From Chryseobacterium sp. CH25 (GTDB lineage: Bacteria > Bacteroidota > Bacteroidia > Flavobacteriales > Weeksellaceae), in the NCBI RefSeq assembly GCF_004119455.1, contig NZ_NRQT01000002.1:7501-71500 (forward strand): a stretch of 64,000 nt of DNA. Reading direction: 5' to 3'. Below the pieces are notes generated by a model. The model searched no databases, was not told the origin of the DNA, and was given only the letters and a program-made list of their open reading frames with translations. Of the stretch, positions 27,618 to 35,957 are shown one piece after another. How positions within the stretch are numbered: the stretch's first letter is position 1; every line of letters begins with the position of its first letter. A program made the translations under genes and the position numbers.

Positions 27618-28103
27618 TTACAGACCGGAGTCGTCTTTCTCAATCAATTCTATATCTTCCAGGTTACAAAGGCAGCCTTTGATACTCTTGTAAATTCCTG
27701 TAATATCAGTTGACTTTCCTTTGTTGTCTATGACTGTAATTCCTGTAGAATGGGAGCTATCTTCAGCATAGTAAGATTTGAAAAGTGTATAACTGTAACC
27801 CTTATTTAAAAAGGTAAGATATTCTAAATCCATTCCTGCATTTTGTTTTCCGCCACCTCTGTGATAGGATTTATACCTGAACTGTTTCCAGCTTTCTTTA
27901 TTTCGTTCTGAAGGAAATTCCATTTCTACACGGTCTTTACTCCCGAATCGATACTGAATATATTCATTCCCTTTGTCTTTTACCAATACCAATTTCTTTC
28001 CGGCTTTGGTATCAAAGGAATAAATAACTTCTTCATTAGATCTTAGATATTGTGACCAAAGAACAGAAGGAATAGAGAATAAGAGTAAGAATAAATATTT
28101 CAT
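27618..28103 (-). CDS. Small exported protein of unknown function
   Basis: A 161-residue protein with signal peptide MKYLFLLLFSIPSVLWSQ. The mature part is charged and Tyr-rich (VEMEFPSERNKESWKQF, SYHRGGGKQNAG) with a C-terminal CLC pair in IKGCLCNLEDIEL. No known domain was recognised. It is transcribed with the gene at 26924-27604, 13 bases downstream. The 84 bases upstream to aroA show no terminator that I can see. Confidence 0.75.
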   Translation of the reverse strand: MKYLFLLLFSIPSVLWSQYLRSNEEVIYSFDTKAGKKLVLVKDKGNEYIQYRFGSKDRVEMEFPSERNKESWKQFRYKSYHRGGGKQNAGMDLEYLTFLNKGYSYTLFKSYYAEDSSHSTGITVIDNKGKSTDITGIYKSIKGCLCNLEDIELIEKDDSGL

Positions 28104-28187
28104 GGCTATGATGTTTTATATAGATGCAGTAATTTGAAATAAGGTGATTAACCCATTTTCAAATTACTGCATTTTCAGATTTTCAAA

Positions 28188-29411
28188 TTATCTCGTCATT
28201 ACGCTGGAAAGATCTTCCCAGAACATTGGATAAGATTTTTCCACTACATCTTCATCTTCAATAGTAAGTTCCCCAATCAGGCAGTAAGGAGCAAAACTCA
28301 TCGCCATTCTGTGATCCTGATACGTCTTGATTGAAATATGATCTTCCGGTTCTCCGAAACTCACAGAGTTAATGGTTAGATCAGTGATTTCTGTTTCAGT
28401 ACCCAATTTTTTCAGTTCATTATATAAAGCCTGAAGTCTGTCTGTTTCCTTTACCCTTAACGTTCCCAATCCCGAAATTTCAAAAGGAATTTTCAATGCA
28501 GCAGCTGTTACACAAAGGGTTTGTGCAATATCCGGACAGTTGTTCATATCCAGGATGATTTTTTCAGGGAAAGAAAAATCAGGCTGAGGTTCCAAAGTAA
28601 GTTGGTGCTCAGCTTCAGAGTATGTTGTTTTAATCCCGAAGAAATCTTCATAAATTTTTGCAATGGCAGAATCCCCTTGAGTAGATTCTTTGTAAAAGCT
28701 TTTCAGATGAATGGTTTCTCTTCCCAATGCACAGATCGAGTAGAAATAGGAAGCAGAGCTCCAGTCACTTTCCACTTCATAGCTTTTTGTATCTTCATTA
28801 TTGGAAGTGAAAGGTTCTACTTTAATAGTATTGCCTTCAAAACTGTTGTTAATTCCAAATCTTGTCAGGATATCAAGTGTCATTTCAATATAAGACCTTG
28901 AAGTAACTTCTCCTACAAGATTAATCTCAAGACCATTTTCAAGTTTTCCTGCGATAAGAAGCAAGGAAGTGATAAATTGGCTGGAAATATTCGCCGGAAC
29001 ATTTACAGAAGTCTGTGTAATTTTTTTTCCTGTAATTTTCAAAGGTGGAAAACCTTCATTTTCCATATATTCGATTTCAGCACCAAGATCTTTCAGGGCA
29101 CTTACCAAATTTTTAATAGGTCTCTCCTTCATTCTCCCGGAACCGGTAAGGATCGTTGTCTTTCCTTCCTGGATGGAGTAGTAGGACGTAAGAAAGCGCA
29201 TAGCTGTTCCTGCATGGTGAATATCCACCACATCCGTAATCTCAGATAAAGCTTTTTTAAGCAGTTGCGTATCCTGGGAATTGGATAAATTCCCGATTTT
29301 TATATTGCTGAACAGACTTTCCAGAATCAATAAACGATTCGAAATACTTTTCGAACCGCTGATCTGTACTGTTTTATTTCCGATTAATGTTGATTTTTCT
29401 AACTTCTTCAT
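28188..29411 (-). CDS. aroA: 3-phosphoshikimate 1-carboxyvinyltransferase (EPSP synthase)
   Basis: 407 residues from the ATG before KKLEKSTL; the reading 12 codons longer is not needed. EPSP synthase joins shikimate-3-phosphate and phosphoenolpyruvate in the shikimate pathway to aromatic amino acids. Seen motifs: ISGSKSISNR near the N-terminus (phosphate and substrate binding), LTGSGRMKERPI in the PEP site, VESDWSSASYFY, GLGTLRVKETDRLQAL and YQDHRMAMSFA. The length is slightly below the usual 420-430. It is cytoplasmic, with MazG-like and beta-helix lipoprotein genes upstream on the same strand (75-base gap). Confidence 0.95.
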   Translation of the reverse strand: MKKLEKSTLIGNKTVQISGSKSISNRLLILESLFSNIKIGNLSNSQDTQLLKKALSEITDVVDIHHAGTAMRFLTSYYSIQEGKTTILTGSGRMKERPIKNLVSALKDLGAEIEYMENEGFPPLKITGKKITQTSVNVPANISSQFITSLLLIAGKLENGLEINLVGEVTSRSYIEMTLDILTRFGINNSFEGNTIKVEPFTSNNEDTKSYEVESDWSSASYFYSICALGRETIHLKSFYKESTQGDSAIAKIYEDFFGIKTTYSEAEHQLTLEPQPDFSFPEKIILDMNNCPDIAQTLCVTAAALKIPFEISGLGTLRVKETDRLQALYNELKKLGTETEITDLTINSVSFGEPEDHISIKTYQDHRMAMSFAPYCLIGELTIEDEDVVEKSYPMFWEDLSSVMTR

Positions 29412-29485
29412 TATTTCTTCATATTTAAACCTTAGGTCAGATTTCAAATCTTTTTATCTGTATTTGAAATCTGAGCAAAGGAATC

Positions 29486-29812
29486 TTATTTTAATTTTTC
29501 ATTATTCTGATGCCGATCTTTATCGCGATCTGTTTTGATCTTCATTTTTCTGTCAAAGGCATCCTGTAGATTTACTCCTGTTTGGTTTGCCAGGCATAAG
29601 GTTACAAACAGTACATCGGCCAGCTCTTCACCAAGATCCTTGCTTTTGTCGCTTTCCTTTTCGCTCTGCTCCCCGTATCTTCTGGCAATGATTCTGGCTA
29701 CTTCACCCACTTCTTCAGTAAGCATCGCCATATTGGTGAGTTCATTAAAATATCTTACACCGATGGTTTTAATCCATTCGTCAACCTGCTGTTGTAATTG
29801 AGTGATTTCCAT
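29486..29812 (-). CDS. MazG-like nucleotide pyrophosphohydrolase
   Basis: A 108-residue all-helical protein with the MazG fold signature: EEVGEVARIIARRYGE (about residues 28-43) and GEELADVLFVTLCLANQTG (about 60-79), giving the E-x-x-E and E-x-x-D metal ligands. Such enzymes hydrolyse nucleoside triphosphates, including damaged ones, to monophosphate and pyrophosphate. A short single-domain form is common in Bacteroidota. Its start overlaps by one base with the stop of the lipoprotein gene before it, so translation is probably coupled. Confidence 0.9.
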   Translation of the reverse strand: MEITQLQQQVDEWIKTIGVRYFNELTNMAMLTEEVGEVARIIARRYGEQSEKESDKSKDLGEELADVLFVTLCLANQTGVNLQDAFDRKMKIKTDRDKDRHQNNEKLK

Positions 29813-31221
29813 TATTGATAAGCTCCGATAGTAGGATTAGTGGTTCTTGGTTCATTCACAATATCAAATGGTACATTTCCTGCTACGGTAACATTTCCTT
29901 TTCCTTTAGCCGGAGAAGTGGTTTTTACTCTTAGGTTCATTTTGGCCATGAAATAGTTCATGAACTGAGGATCTGTATTTTTGATACTCTGTACTACATT
30001 TACATTATTATCGAAGGCAAAACCTGCTTCAGATGTACCTGAATACTTTAATAAACAGTTTTGAATTAAATATTCAAATTGCTGCCCTGGTGTCTGTTCA
30101 AACTGAACTGCATTATCCCTGTCAGAATACACAATGCTGTTTCTTAAATTAAACTGTTGTAAAGCTGCTTGTTCTGATTGTCCGGCATCATTTTTCCATT
30201 CATTCGTTGCAAAAATTCCTTTTCTGTCAAAGCTTTGCATCGATTTAGAATAGTTGGCAATCGTAGCATGGGTATAGTTGTGTTTTCCACCTTTGAAAAT
30301 ACCGATACATGATAAACCACAGTTGTTCATTACTAAATTGTTGGCAGTAACAGTAGAATTTACAGCATACAGTCCATATTCAAAGAAAGTATGGATGAAA
30401 GAGTTGGAAATATTGGCTGTGGTCTGCTTCATTTCAAGACCTCTTGTTCCTCCGAATAGTCTTGCGTGGTTCATATTCAGAATAGAATTAGGTTCCATTT
30501 TGATAGAATTCCAGTTTTTAGAAATCGTATCATAATAAGGATCATTTCTGTCACCACGAAGAATAACCTGTTTATCCAGAGCTCCGTTGATATTTAAAAC
30601 AGCATCAGAAGAGACTTTCATCCCACTGTTTTTATGGAAATATACCTTTGTACCGGGATCTATATCCAGTGTTACATTCTTATCCAGCGTAAGATTCCCG
30701 TAGATAATCTTCGCTTTATTATTAGTCCATGTTGTAGAACTTGTAATGATATTAGGATTAGTTGGAGTCTGAATAAAAAACTCAGCATCCTGAACTACCG
30801 AGAACAAAGTAACATGCTGCTGTCCGGCAGGTCCGGAGAAAACTACTTTATCTTCAGCAATAGCCTCTGGTCCTGTTGCCTGAGGAGCAATCTCTACATA
30901 TATATAGAGACTGTCTTTTTTTCTTAGCGGAACATCTTTAAAATCATATCCCGGTTTTCCATCCACATTAATTCTGTATAATGATGTAGCTCCTTTCTCA
31001 AGATTTACCCTTGGGATCAGAATATCCTTATCTTCATTATTATATACTTTTACTACATAGGTTTCTGAACGTACCTGATGATAAACCGTATCACAGAATA
31101 CGGTGTCTCTTGAAAACCTCAGCTGTTGTGAAGGAGCATCAAAAGTAATATCATCCTTATTACATGATACTGCTACCAGGAGCATCCAGAAAGAAAAAGC
31201 CAGTAATAATTTGAATTTCAT
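29812..31221 (-). CDS. Lipoprotein with a right-handed parallel beta-helix domain, function unknown
   Basis: A 469-residue lipoprotein with signal MKFKLLLAFSFWMLLVAVSC and mature start NKDDITFDAPSQQLRFS. The first part (about 30-150) has the FDTVYHQVRSETYVVKVYN pattern common in Bacteroidota surface lipoproteins. From about 165 the sequence becomes repetitive: NLTLDKNVTLDIDPGTKVYF, ISNSFIHTFF, VNSTVTANNLVMNNCGLSC. This repetition is characteristic of parallel beta-helix proteins. It may bind or process a polysaccharide, but there is no clear catalytic motif. It heads a minus-strand run with the MazG-like gene and aroA. Confidence 0.8.
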   Translation of the reverse strand: MKFKLLLAFSFWMLLVAVSCNKDDITFDAPSQQLRFSRDTVFCDTVYHQVRSETYVVKVYNNEDKDILIPRVNLEKGATSLYRINVDGKPGYDFKDVPLRKKDSLYIYVEIAPQATGPEAIAEDKVVFSGPAGQQHVTLFSVVQDAEFFIQTPTNPNIITSSTTWTNNKAKIIYGNLTLDKNVTLDIDPGTKVYFHKNSGMKVSSDAVLNINGALDKQVILRGDRNDPYYDTISKNWNSIKMEPNSILNMNHARLFGGTRGLEMKQTTANISNSFIHTFFEYGLYAVNSTVTANNLVMNNCGLSCIGIFKGGKHNYTHATIANYSKSMQSFDRKGIFATNEWKNDAGQSEQAALQQFNLRNSIVYSDRDNAVQFEQTPGQQFEYLIQNCLLKYSGTSEAGFAFDNNVNVVQSIKNTDPQFMNYFMAKMNLRVKTTSPAKGKGNVTVAGNVPFDIVNEPRTTNPTIGAYQ

Positions 31222-31302
31222 TGAAATTAATGTTTAGTAAGTTCCAAATTTAACGAAAATACTTTGAATTTCTTATCAAGAAAAAAATATTGAATCCAGT
31301 AT

Positions 31303-31332
31303 TTGGATATTAGAAAAAAAGTTGTACTTTTG
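31303..31332 (+). promoter_or_regulatory. Bacteroidota-type promoter of rpmE
   Basis: TTG (31303-31305), 19 bases, TACTTTTG (31325-31332): a good match to TTG-N19-TAnnTTTG. The leader to the ATG at 31404 would be about 65 bases, AT-rich, with no clear hairpin. Confidence 0.75.
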
Positions 31333-31403
31333 CAACCTAAAATTAGCAGAGAAATATCCATTACTATTTCGAAAGCAAACTTTAATTTTTTAAAAATAGC
31401 ATT

Positions 31404-31655
31404 ATGAAAAACGGAATCCACCCAGAAAATTATAGACTTGTTGTTTTCAAAGATATGAGTAACGACGAGGTGTTTCTTTGCAAATCTACTGCAGAAACAA
31501 AAGACACTATCGAGTTCGAAGGACAAGAGTATCCTCTAATCAAAATGGAAATCTCTTCAACTTCTCACCCTTTCTACACTGGTAAAGTGAAACTAGTTGA
31601 CACTGCAGGTAGAGTTGATAAGTTCATGAACAAATACAAAAAATTCGCTAAGTAA
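31404..31655 (+). CDS. rpmE: Ribosomal protein bL31, type B (zinc-free form)
   Basis: An 83-residue protein starting [19 protein letters not shown], as in type B L31. The four cysteines that bind zinc in the type A form are missing; only one Cys is seen, in [36 protein letters not shown] is the conserved C-terminal half. It is a component of the large ribosomal subunit central protuberance, and the zinc-free form is often used when zinc is scarce. It has its own promoter and terminator. Confidence 0.96.
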   Translation: MKNGIHPENYRLVVFKDMSNDEVFLCKSTAETKDTIEFEGQEYPLIKMEISSTSHPFYTGKVKLVDTAGRVDKFMNKYKKFAK

Positions 31656-31676
31656 TTTTTGTATACTCACAATATA

Positions 31677-31707
31677 AAAGCCTTCCAATTTTTGGGAGGC
31701 TTTTTTG
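31677..31707 (+). terminator. Intrinsic terminator of rpmE
   Basis: AAAAGCCTTCC pairs with GGGAGGCTTTT (one mismatch) across a short T-rich loop and is followed by TTTTTT. It lies 22 bases after the stop. Confidence 0.88.
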
Positions 31708-31903
31708 TATTTAGAATTTATCACTCTTATAAAGAAACTATCAGCTAGATATTTAGTCTTCCATTCCTTGTCTATCATCTATCCGTCTATTATCTTTTCT
31801 CTTCTCTCCCAACTTCTCCTATCTTTTTGTATTTTTGTTTGAAACAGACTTATCAATCAAATGTAACTTCTGGAGTATAAAATCTCCAACTAAAAAATAA
31901 AAA

Positions 31904-33064
31904 ATGCAGTTAGTATTTTCAGACGCACAATATTGGGAAGATTTTCTTCCGCTTACCTTTACCAGACCAGTTGCAGCCATGCGATGCGGAATCCTTACTT
32001 TCTCTGAAAGATGGCAGAAAATTCTGGAGAATACAGAGGTTTCTTATTTTACAGAAATGTATCTTCAGGATAAATTTAAAACACCGGAAGAAAAGGAAAG
32101 TCTTTTTATAGTGCCGAACTTTATTCCTACAGAAGCTGTTATTCAACAGATCAAAGATCTTAAGCAAGGTGAAGCTTTGGTATATGAAGATGAATTGGTT
32201 GCAGCAAGAATCAATATGAAAGGGTTTTCCCTTCACCAGATTGAAAAGATGACAGATATTAAAGAAGACCTTATTTTCTTTAAAAAACCAACCGATCTTT
32301 TTACTTATAATCATCACGCTATTAATTTCGATTTTGATTTGCTTACTAAAGGAAGAACTTCTCAGGAACTATCTTCTACAAACGGATTTTTAGGAGATAA
32401 AAAAGACCTGTTTATTGAAGAAGGCGCTTCAATTGAATTTTCTACAATCAACACCAAAACCGGAAAGATCTATATCGGTAAAAATGCAGAAGTAATGGAA
32501 GGTTGTAATCTTCGAGGACCTATTGCTCTCGGAGATGATTCTAAATTTAATTTAGGATCTAAAATTTATGGTGCAACTACTGTAGGTCCACATTGTAAAG
32601 TGGGTGGAGAAGTAAATAATATTGTGATCTTTGGGTATACCAGTAAAGGACATGAAGGATTTGTAGGAAATTCTGTAATAGGAGAGTGGTGTAACTTTGG
32701 TGCAGATACCAATTCTTCTAACCTTAAAAATAATTACAGCCATGTAAAGCTATGGAATTACAGAACCAAAGCTTTTGAAGATACAGGTTTACAGTTTGCA
32801 GGCCTTATTATGGGAGATCATTCCAAAACGGCTATCAATACGCAACTAAATACCGGAACAGTAATTGGAGTTGCCTCCAATATCTTCAAACCTGGTTTTC
32901 CACCCAACCTTGTGGAAAACTTTTCATGGGGTGGCTTAAAAGATGATGAAAGATTCAGATTAGATAAGGTCTATGAAGTAGCAGAAAGGGCAATGACCAG
33001 AAGAAAAGTAGCTTTAACAGAAGAAGATAAAGCGATTTTGAAACATGTTTTTGAAACGTATTAA
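31904..33064 (+). CDS. GlmU-like putative sugar nucleotidyltransferase/acyltransferase with left-handed beta-helix
   Basis: A 386-residue protein. The N-terminal part (MQLVFSDAQYWEDFLPLTFTRPVAAMRCGILTFSERW) is the degenerate nucleotidyltransferase-like domain of the Bacteroidota GlmU-related family. From about residue 170 hexapeptide repeats appear (GKIYIGKNAEVMEG, GDDSKFNLGSKIYG, NNIVIFGYTSKGHEGFVG), the left-handed beta-helix of acetyltransferases. It lacks the canonical GxGT-type nucleotide-binding loop of true GlmU, so it may transfer an acyl group or serve in wall or lipid A sugar metabolism. The exact reaction is not assigned. A TATTTTTG sequence at 31830-31837 might be its promoter, and a strong terminator follows. 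Confidence 0.85.
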   Translation: MQLVFSDAQYWEDFLPLTFTRPVAAMRCGILTFSERWQKILENTEVSYFTEMYLQDKFKTPEEKESLFIVPNFIPTEAVIQQIKDLKQGEALVYEDELVAARINMKGFSLHQIEKMTDIKEDLIFFKKPTDLFTYNHHAINFDFDLLTKGRTSQELSSTNGFLGDKKDLFIEEGASIEFSTINTKTGKIYIGKNAEVMEGCNLRGPIALGDDSKFNLGSKIYGATTVGPHCKVGGEVNNIVIFGYTSKGHEGFVGNSVIGEWCNFGADTNSSNLKNNYSHVKLWNYRTKAFEDTGLQFAGLIMGDHSKTAINTQLNTGTVIGVASNIFKPGFPPNLVENFSWGGLKDDERFRLDKVYEVAERAMTRRKVALTEEDKAILKHVFETY

Positions 33065-33072
33065 AATGGAAT

Positions 33073-33110
33073 ATAAAAACCTCAGAATCTTCTGAGGTTT
33101 TATTTTTTAA
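33073..33110. terminator. Intrinsic terminator between convergent genes
   Basis: AAAACCTCAGAA pairs with TTCTGAGGTTTT around a short loop and is followed by ATTTTTT. It ends the GlmU-like gene and overlaps the 3' end of the minus-strand gene at 33100. Confidence 0.85.
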
Positions 33111-34542
33111 TAGGATGTATATTTTCCCATTTTTCCCAAGAATCTTTGTCTCCTTTCAACCATTTAATATATTCTTCGATAATTAAACCTGAAATAGTTT
33201 CGTTTCCATATATTTCTTTACCAACCCCACGATCATTAAAATATTTTAATAGCCTGGAACCTCCATTTATTCCCCAATTATTTCTTATCCACATTCCAAG
33301 TCCGCCCAAATGAGAACTATATTCAAAAGAATTTTCGGCTTCTTTTAGCTTTTTTTTACTTTCAAAATTTAATGTTTTATCTAACTCCCTCATACATTCA
33401 TAAAGATTTTTAGGAATGTATATATCATTAATTTTTTCTAGTGTAAGACGTTTCTTGAATTCTTCTTTTTGTCTGTTTTTTTCCTTTATAGTTTCTATCT
33501 CTGCGATTTTATCGTCAAAACTTCTATAGCCTCCAAAAAAATGTCCTAAATAAATTCTGTCAACCTCTTTAGGAATAAAATCTGTCATAAAAATTGTGGT
33601 TTCCAAATAATCCTTTATTTTCTTATAGTTGAATGCCTCATCGGCTTTAAAAATTTCAATTTCAAATTTTCCATTTCTGTTTAAATAACCTGTTATTTGT
33701 ACTTCATTTAGTTTATATTTAGGATAGGTTGCATCATCTATAGAAATAAATTTTAATCCTGAAAATTTGCTTATTGTTTCAGACAATTTTTCATTACTTA
33801 CATTATTTTGAATGTCATTAATATATTTATAAGGATATTTATAATATGAAATCTGGCTTTTAATACTTTCAATATTTTTTACTTTTGGATATAGAGAATC
33901 AAAATCAATTTTTGTTTTTAAGATCCTATTGGTATTTAGATCAAATAAAGTGACCATCTTTCTGGAGTCTACGATATAGATTGTATCATTTTTGTTAAAG
34001 ACGAAATTTCGATTAAGAAATCTTTCTTTATCACTTATATTATCTTTGTAGACTTTCACAGTCGATGTGCTTTTCCGATAGTCTAATATACTATTGGTAT
34101 TCTCATAGAACATTTCACATTTTTCTTTGTCCTTATTACAATTTATAAATTCATCCGTATCATATGATTGTACAAGATTCCCATCTAAATAGTATGTTAC
34201 ATTTTTATGCTCTTCATCTTTAAAATACGTTCGATTTTTAATGTAAACTATTTTTCTGCCATCATTACTAATCGCTAGAAAAAAGGGATAGTCATTATAT
34301 AAATCAAAAGATCTATTAATTTTGTAGTAGGTTTTCCTAACACCTAAACTTTCATATTCATGATTATATGTTATAATAGATTCTCCTCTTAATGTCGGGA
34401 AAGTTTCATCGTAAGAGATAGATTTAAGATTGAACTTTGAATTAGGAGAATTTGTATAAGAGATAGGTACGCTTTCCGTTGAAGACTGAGATTTAAAAAT
34501 TGAAAATAAAAAAGAAATGAGAATCAATAATATTTTTTTCAT
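33100..34542 (-). CDS. Exported protein of unknown function with a DUF6794-like C-terminal segment
   Basis: About 480 residues from the ATG of MKKILLILISFLFSIFKSQ, which is a signal peptide; the reading 20 codons longer is not. No family is recognised for the first 370 residues, which are charged with many Asn, Lys and Tyr. The C-terminal 100 residues contain HLGGLGMWIRNNWGINGG and SRLLKYFNDRG, resembling a DUF6794 domain (recalled, not checked). The gene is visibly more AT-rich and more Asn/Lys-rich than its neighbours, which may mean recent transfer or relaxed constraint. It is a single gene between a convergent terminator and the divergent ECF operon. Confidence 0.75.
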   Translation of the reverse strand: MKKILLILISFLFSIFKSQSSTESVPISYTNSPNSKFNLKSISYDETFPTLRGESIITYNHEYESLGVRKTYYKINRSFDLYNDYPFFLAISNDGRKIVYIKNRTYFKDEEHKNVTYYLDGNLVQSYDTDEFINCNKDKEKCEMFYENTNSILDYRKSTSTVKVYKDNISDKERFLNRNFVFNKNDTIYIVDSRKMVTLFDLNTNRILKTKIDFDSLYPKVKNIESIKSQISYYKYPYKYINDIQNNVSNEKLSETISKFSGLKFISIDDATYPKYKLNEVQITGYLNRNGKFEIEIFKADEAFNYKKIKDYLETTIFMTDFIPKEVDRIYLGHFFGGYRSFDDKIAEIETIKEKNRQKEEFKKRLTLEKINDIYIPKNLYECMRELDKTLNFESKKKLKEAENSFEYSSHLGGLGMWIRNNWGINGGSRLLKYFNDRGVGKEIYGNETISGLIIEEYIKWLKGDKDSWEKWENIHPIKK

Positions 34543-34754
34543 GAGCAAATATAAAAATTCCCTATTAATTCTCAAATATGAGAAATGTATGTTGGTAAAC
34601 AATGGTGAATACTGAGTAAATTAATACTTTTATAAAAAGATATAATCTATTAGGAATCTGTTGAAAATAAAAATTCAAAATTTTTCAAAGTTTTTTTATT
34701 TTTGATGTAATAGATTGTAAAGACTGGTTGTCTTACCTATAAGAAACAAAACTC

Positions 34755-35264
34755 ATGACCCAAGAAACTTTCAAGAATACGGTGTTTATTCTCAAAGACG
34801 AGATGTATCGTTTTGCGAAGCGATTCGTCATGAGTAGTGATGAGGCAGAAGATGTAGTGCAGGATATCATGATGAAATTCTGGCAGAAGAGGGACGAACT
34901 TGAGCAGTTTGGGAACTTAAAATCCTATGCGCTGAAGTCAGTCCGGAACGAATGTCTGAACCGCCTGAAGCATCACGATGTGAGGATAGGCTTTGCGGAT
35001 ATGCAGCTTCACCGGTCTGAGCTTTACAGTATGGAAGTTGATAACCTTAAGGAACATATTGTAGGATTTATCAATCAGCTCCCCGAAAAACAGAAGTTGG
35101 TAATCCACTTGAAAGATGTAGAAGAGTACGATGTTTCCGAAATTTCTGAAATGCTGGAAATGGAGGAAAATGCAGTAAGGGTAAACCTTATGCGGGCAAG
35201 ACAAAAAGTAAAAGAACAAATCTCACAACTGATGAGCTATGAAAAAAGATCAATTACAAGATAA
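34755..35264 (+). CDS. RNA polymerase ECF-type sigma-70 factor
   Basis: A 169-residue ECF sigma factor. Region 2 (about residues 15-75) has DEAEDVVQDIMMKFWQKRDEL, and region 4 (about 108-158) has LPEKQKLVIHLKDVEEYDVSEISEMLEMEENAVRVNLMRARQKV with its helix-turn-helix. It directs RNA polymerase to a small set of promoters in response to an envelope or extracellular signal. Its last 26 bases overlap the next gene, a single-pass membrane protein that is the likely anti-sigma factor. No obvious autoregulated promoter was identified. Confidence 0.95.
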   Translation: MTQETFKNTVFILKDEMYRFAKRFVMSSDEAEDVVQDIMMKFWQKRDELEQFGNLKSYALKSVRNECLNRLKHHDVRIGFADMQLHRSELYSMEVDNLKEHIVGFINQLPEKQKLVIHLKDVEEYDVSEISEMLEMEENAVRVNLMRARQKVKEQISQLMSYEKRSITR

Positions 35265-35910
35265 ATACGATGAAATCTTCCGGGAGATAAAGGAAGATAA
35301 AATGGAATGGAGCTTTGATGATTTTCTTCAGCAGACAGAAAATGCGGAACCTGAAGAAAATACGTCACCTGTTATTCCATTGGGGGAAAGTAAAAAGCCC
35401 TCATTTCCCAAATGGTTCTGGATGGCCGCCAGTGTGATGCTGGTCTTCGGGATCGGATTTTTCCTTAAAAATAATTCTGGAACAGGAGTTCAGAATAAGG
35501 AAAGTCTGGTGAAAAATGAAGTGCTGAAACAGAAGTCCGGTTTTATTGAAGAAAATAATAACCATAATGAACAGGTGGCAGTAAATCATACCGATTCCAT
35601 TTCTGGTGCTAAAAAAGATTCTATCTTCCAGGAGAATAATGTAGCTGAAAAAGATGTTATGGATGAAATCCTACCGAAAAGAGGAAGGCTTAAAAAGGAA
35701 AAAAAGCCAAGATATGCTGATAATTTCTCTTTTAAAAATAATAAATCTAAAGATTCTACAGGCTATGAAAATTCTTACGTCATTGTAAACGGGAAAAGAA
35801 TTGATAACGTAGAAGAAGCTATTAATGTAACAAAATACTCATTCCAGATATTTGCAAATAACGTTAGTGAAAAATTGGCACAGCCTACGGTGGTAGAAGA
35901 TGATTATTAA
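35239..35910 (+). CDS. Single-pass membrane protein, likely anti-sigma partner of the ECF factor
   Basis: A 223-residue protein: a cytoplasmic acidic N-terminus (KYDEIFREIKEDKMEWSFDD), a transmembrane segment at about 53-76 (PKWFWMAASVMLVFGIGFFL), then a charged, low-complexity periplasmic part. The N-terminal domain would hold the sigma factor and the outer part sense a signal. No named anti-sigma domain (such as FecR) is recognised. The role is inferred from the 26-base overlap with the sigma gene and the layout. Confidence 0.75.
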   Translation: MKKDQLQDKYDEIFREIKEDKMEWSFDDFLQQTENAEPEENTSPVIPLGESKKPSFPKWFWMAASVMLVFGIGFFLKNNSGTGVQNKESLVKNEVLKQKSGFIEENNNHNEQVAVNHTDSISGAKKDSIFQENNVAEKDVMDEILPKRGRLKKEKKPRYADNFSFKNNKSKDSTGYENSYVIVNGKRIDNVEEAINVTKYSFQIFANNVSEKLAQPTVVEDDY

Positions 35911-35957
35911 TCAGAACAACAGCTGCTATCATTAACTTAAAAATTAAAAATTGACTC

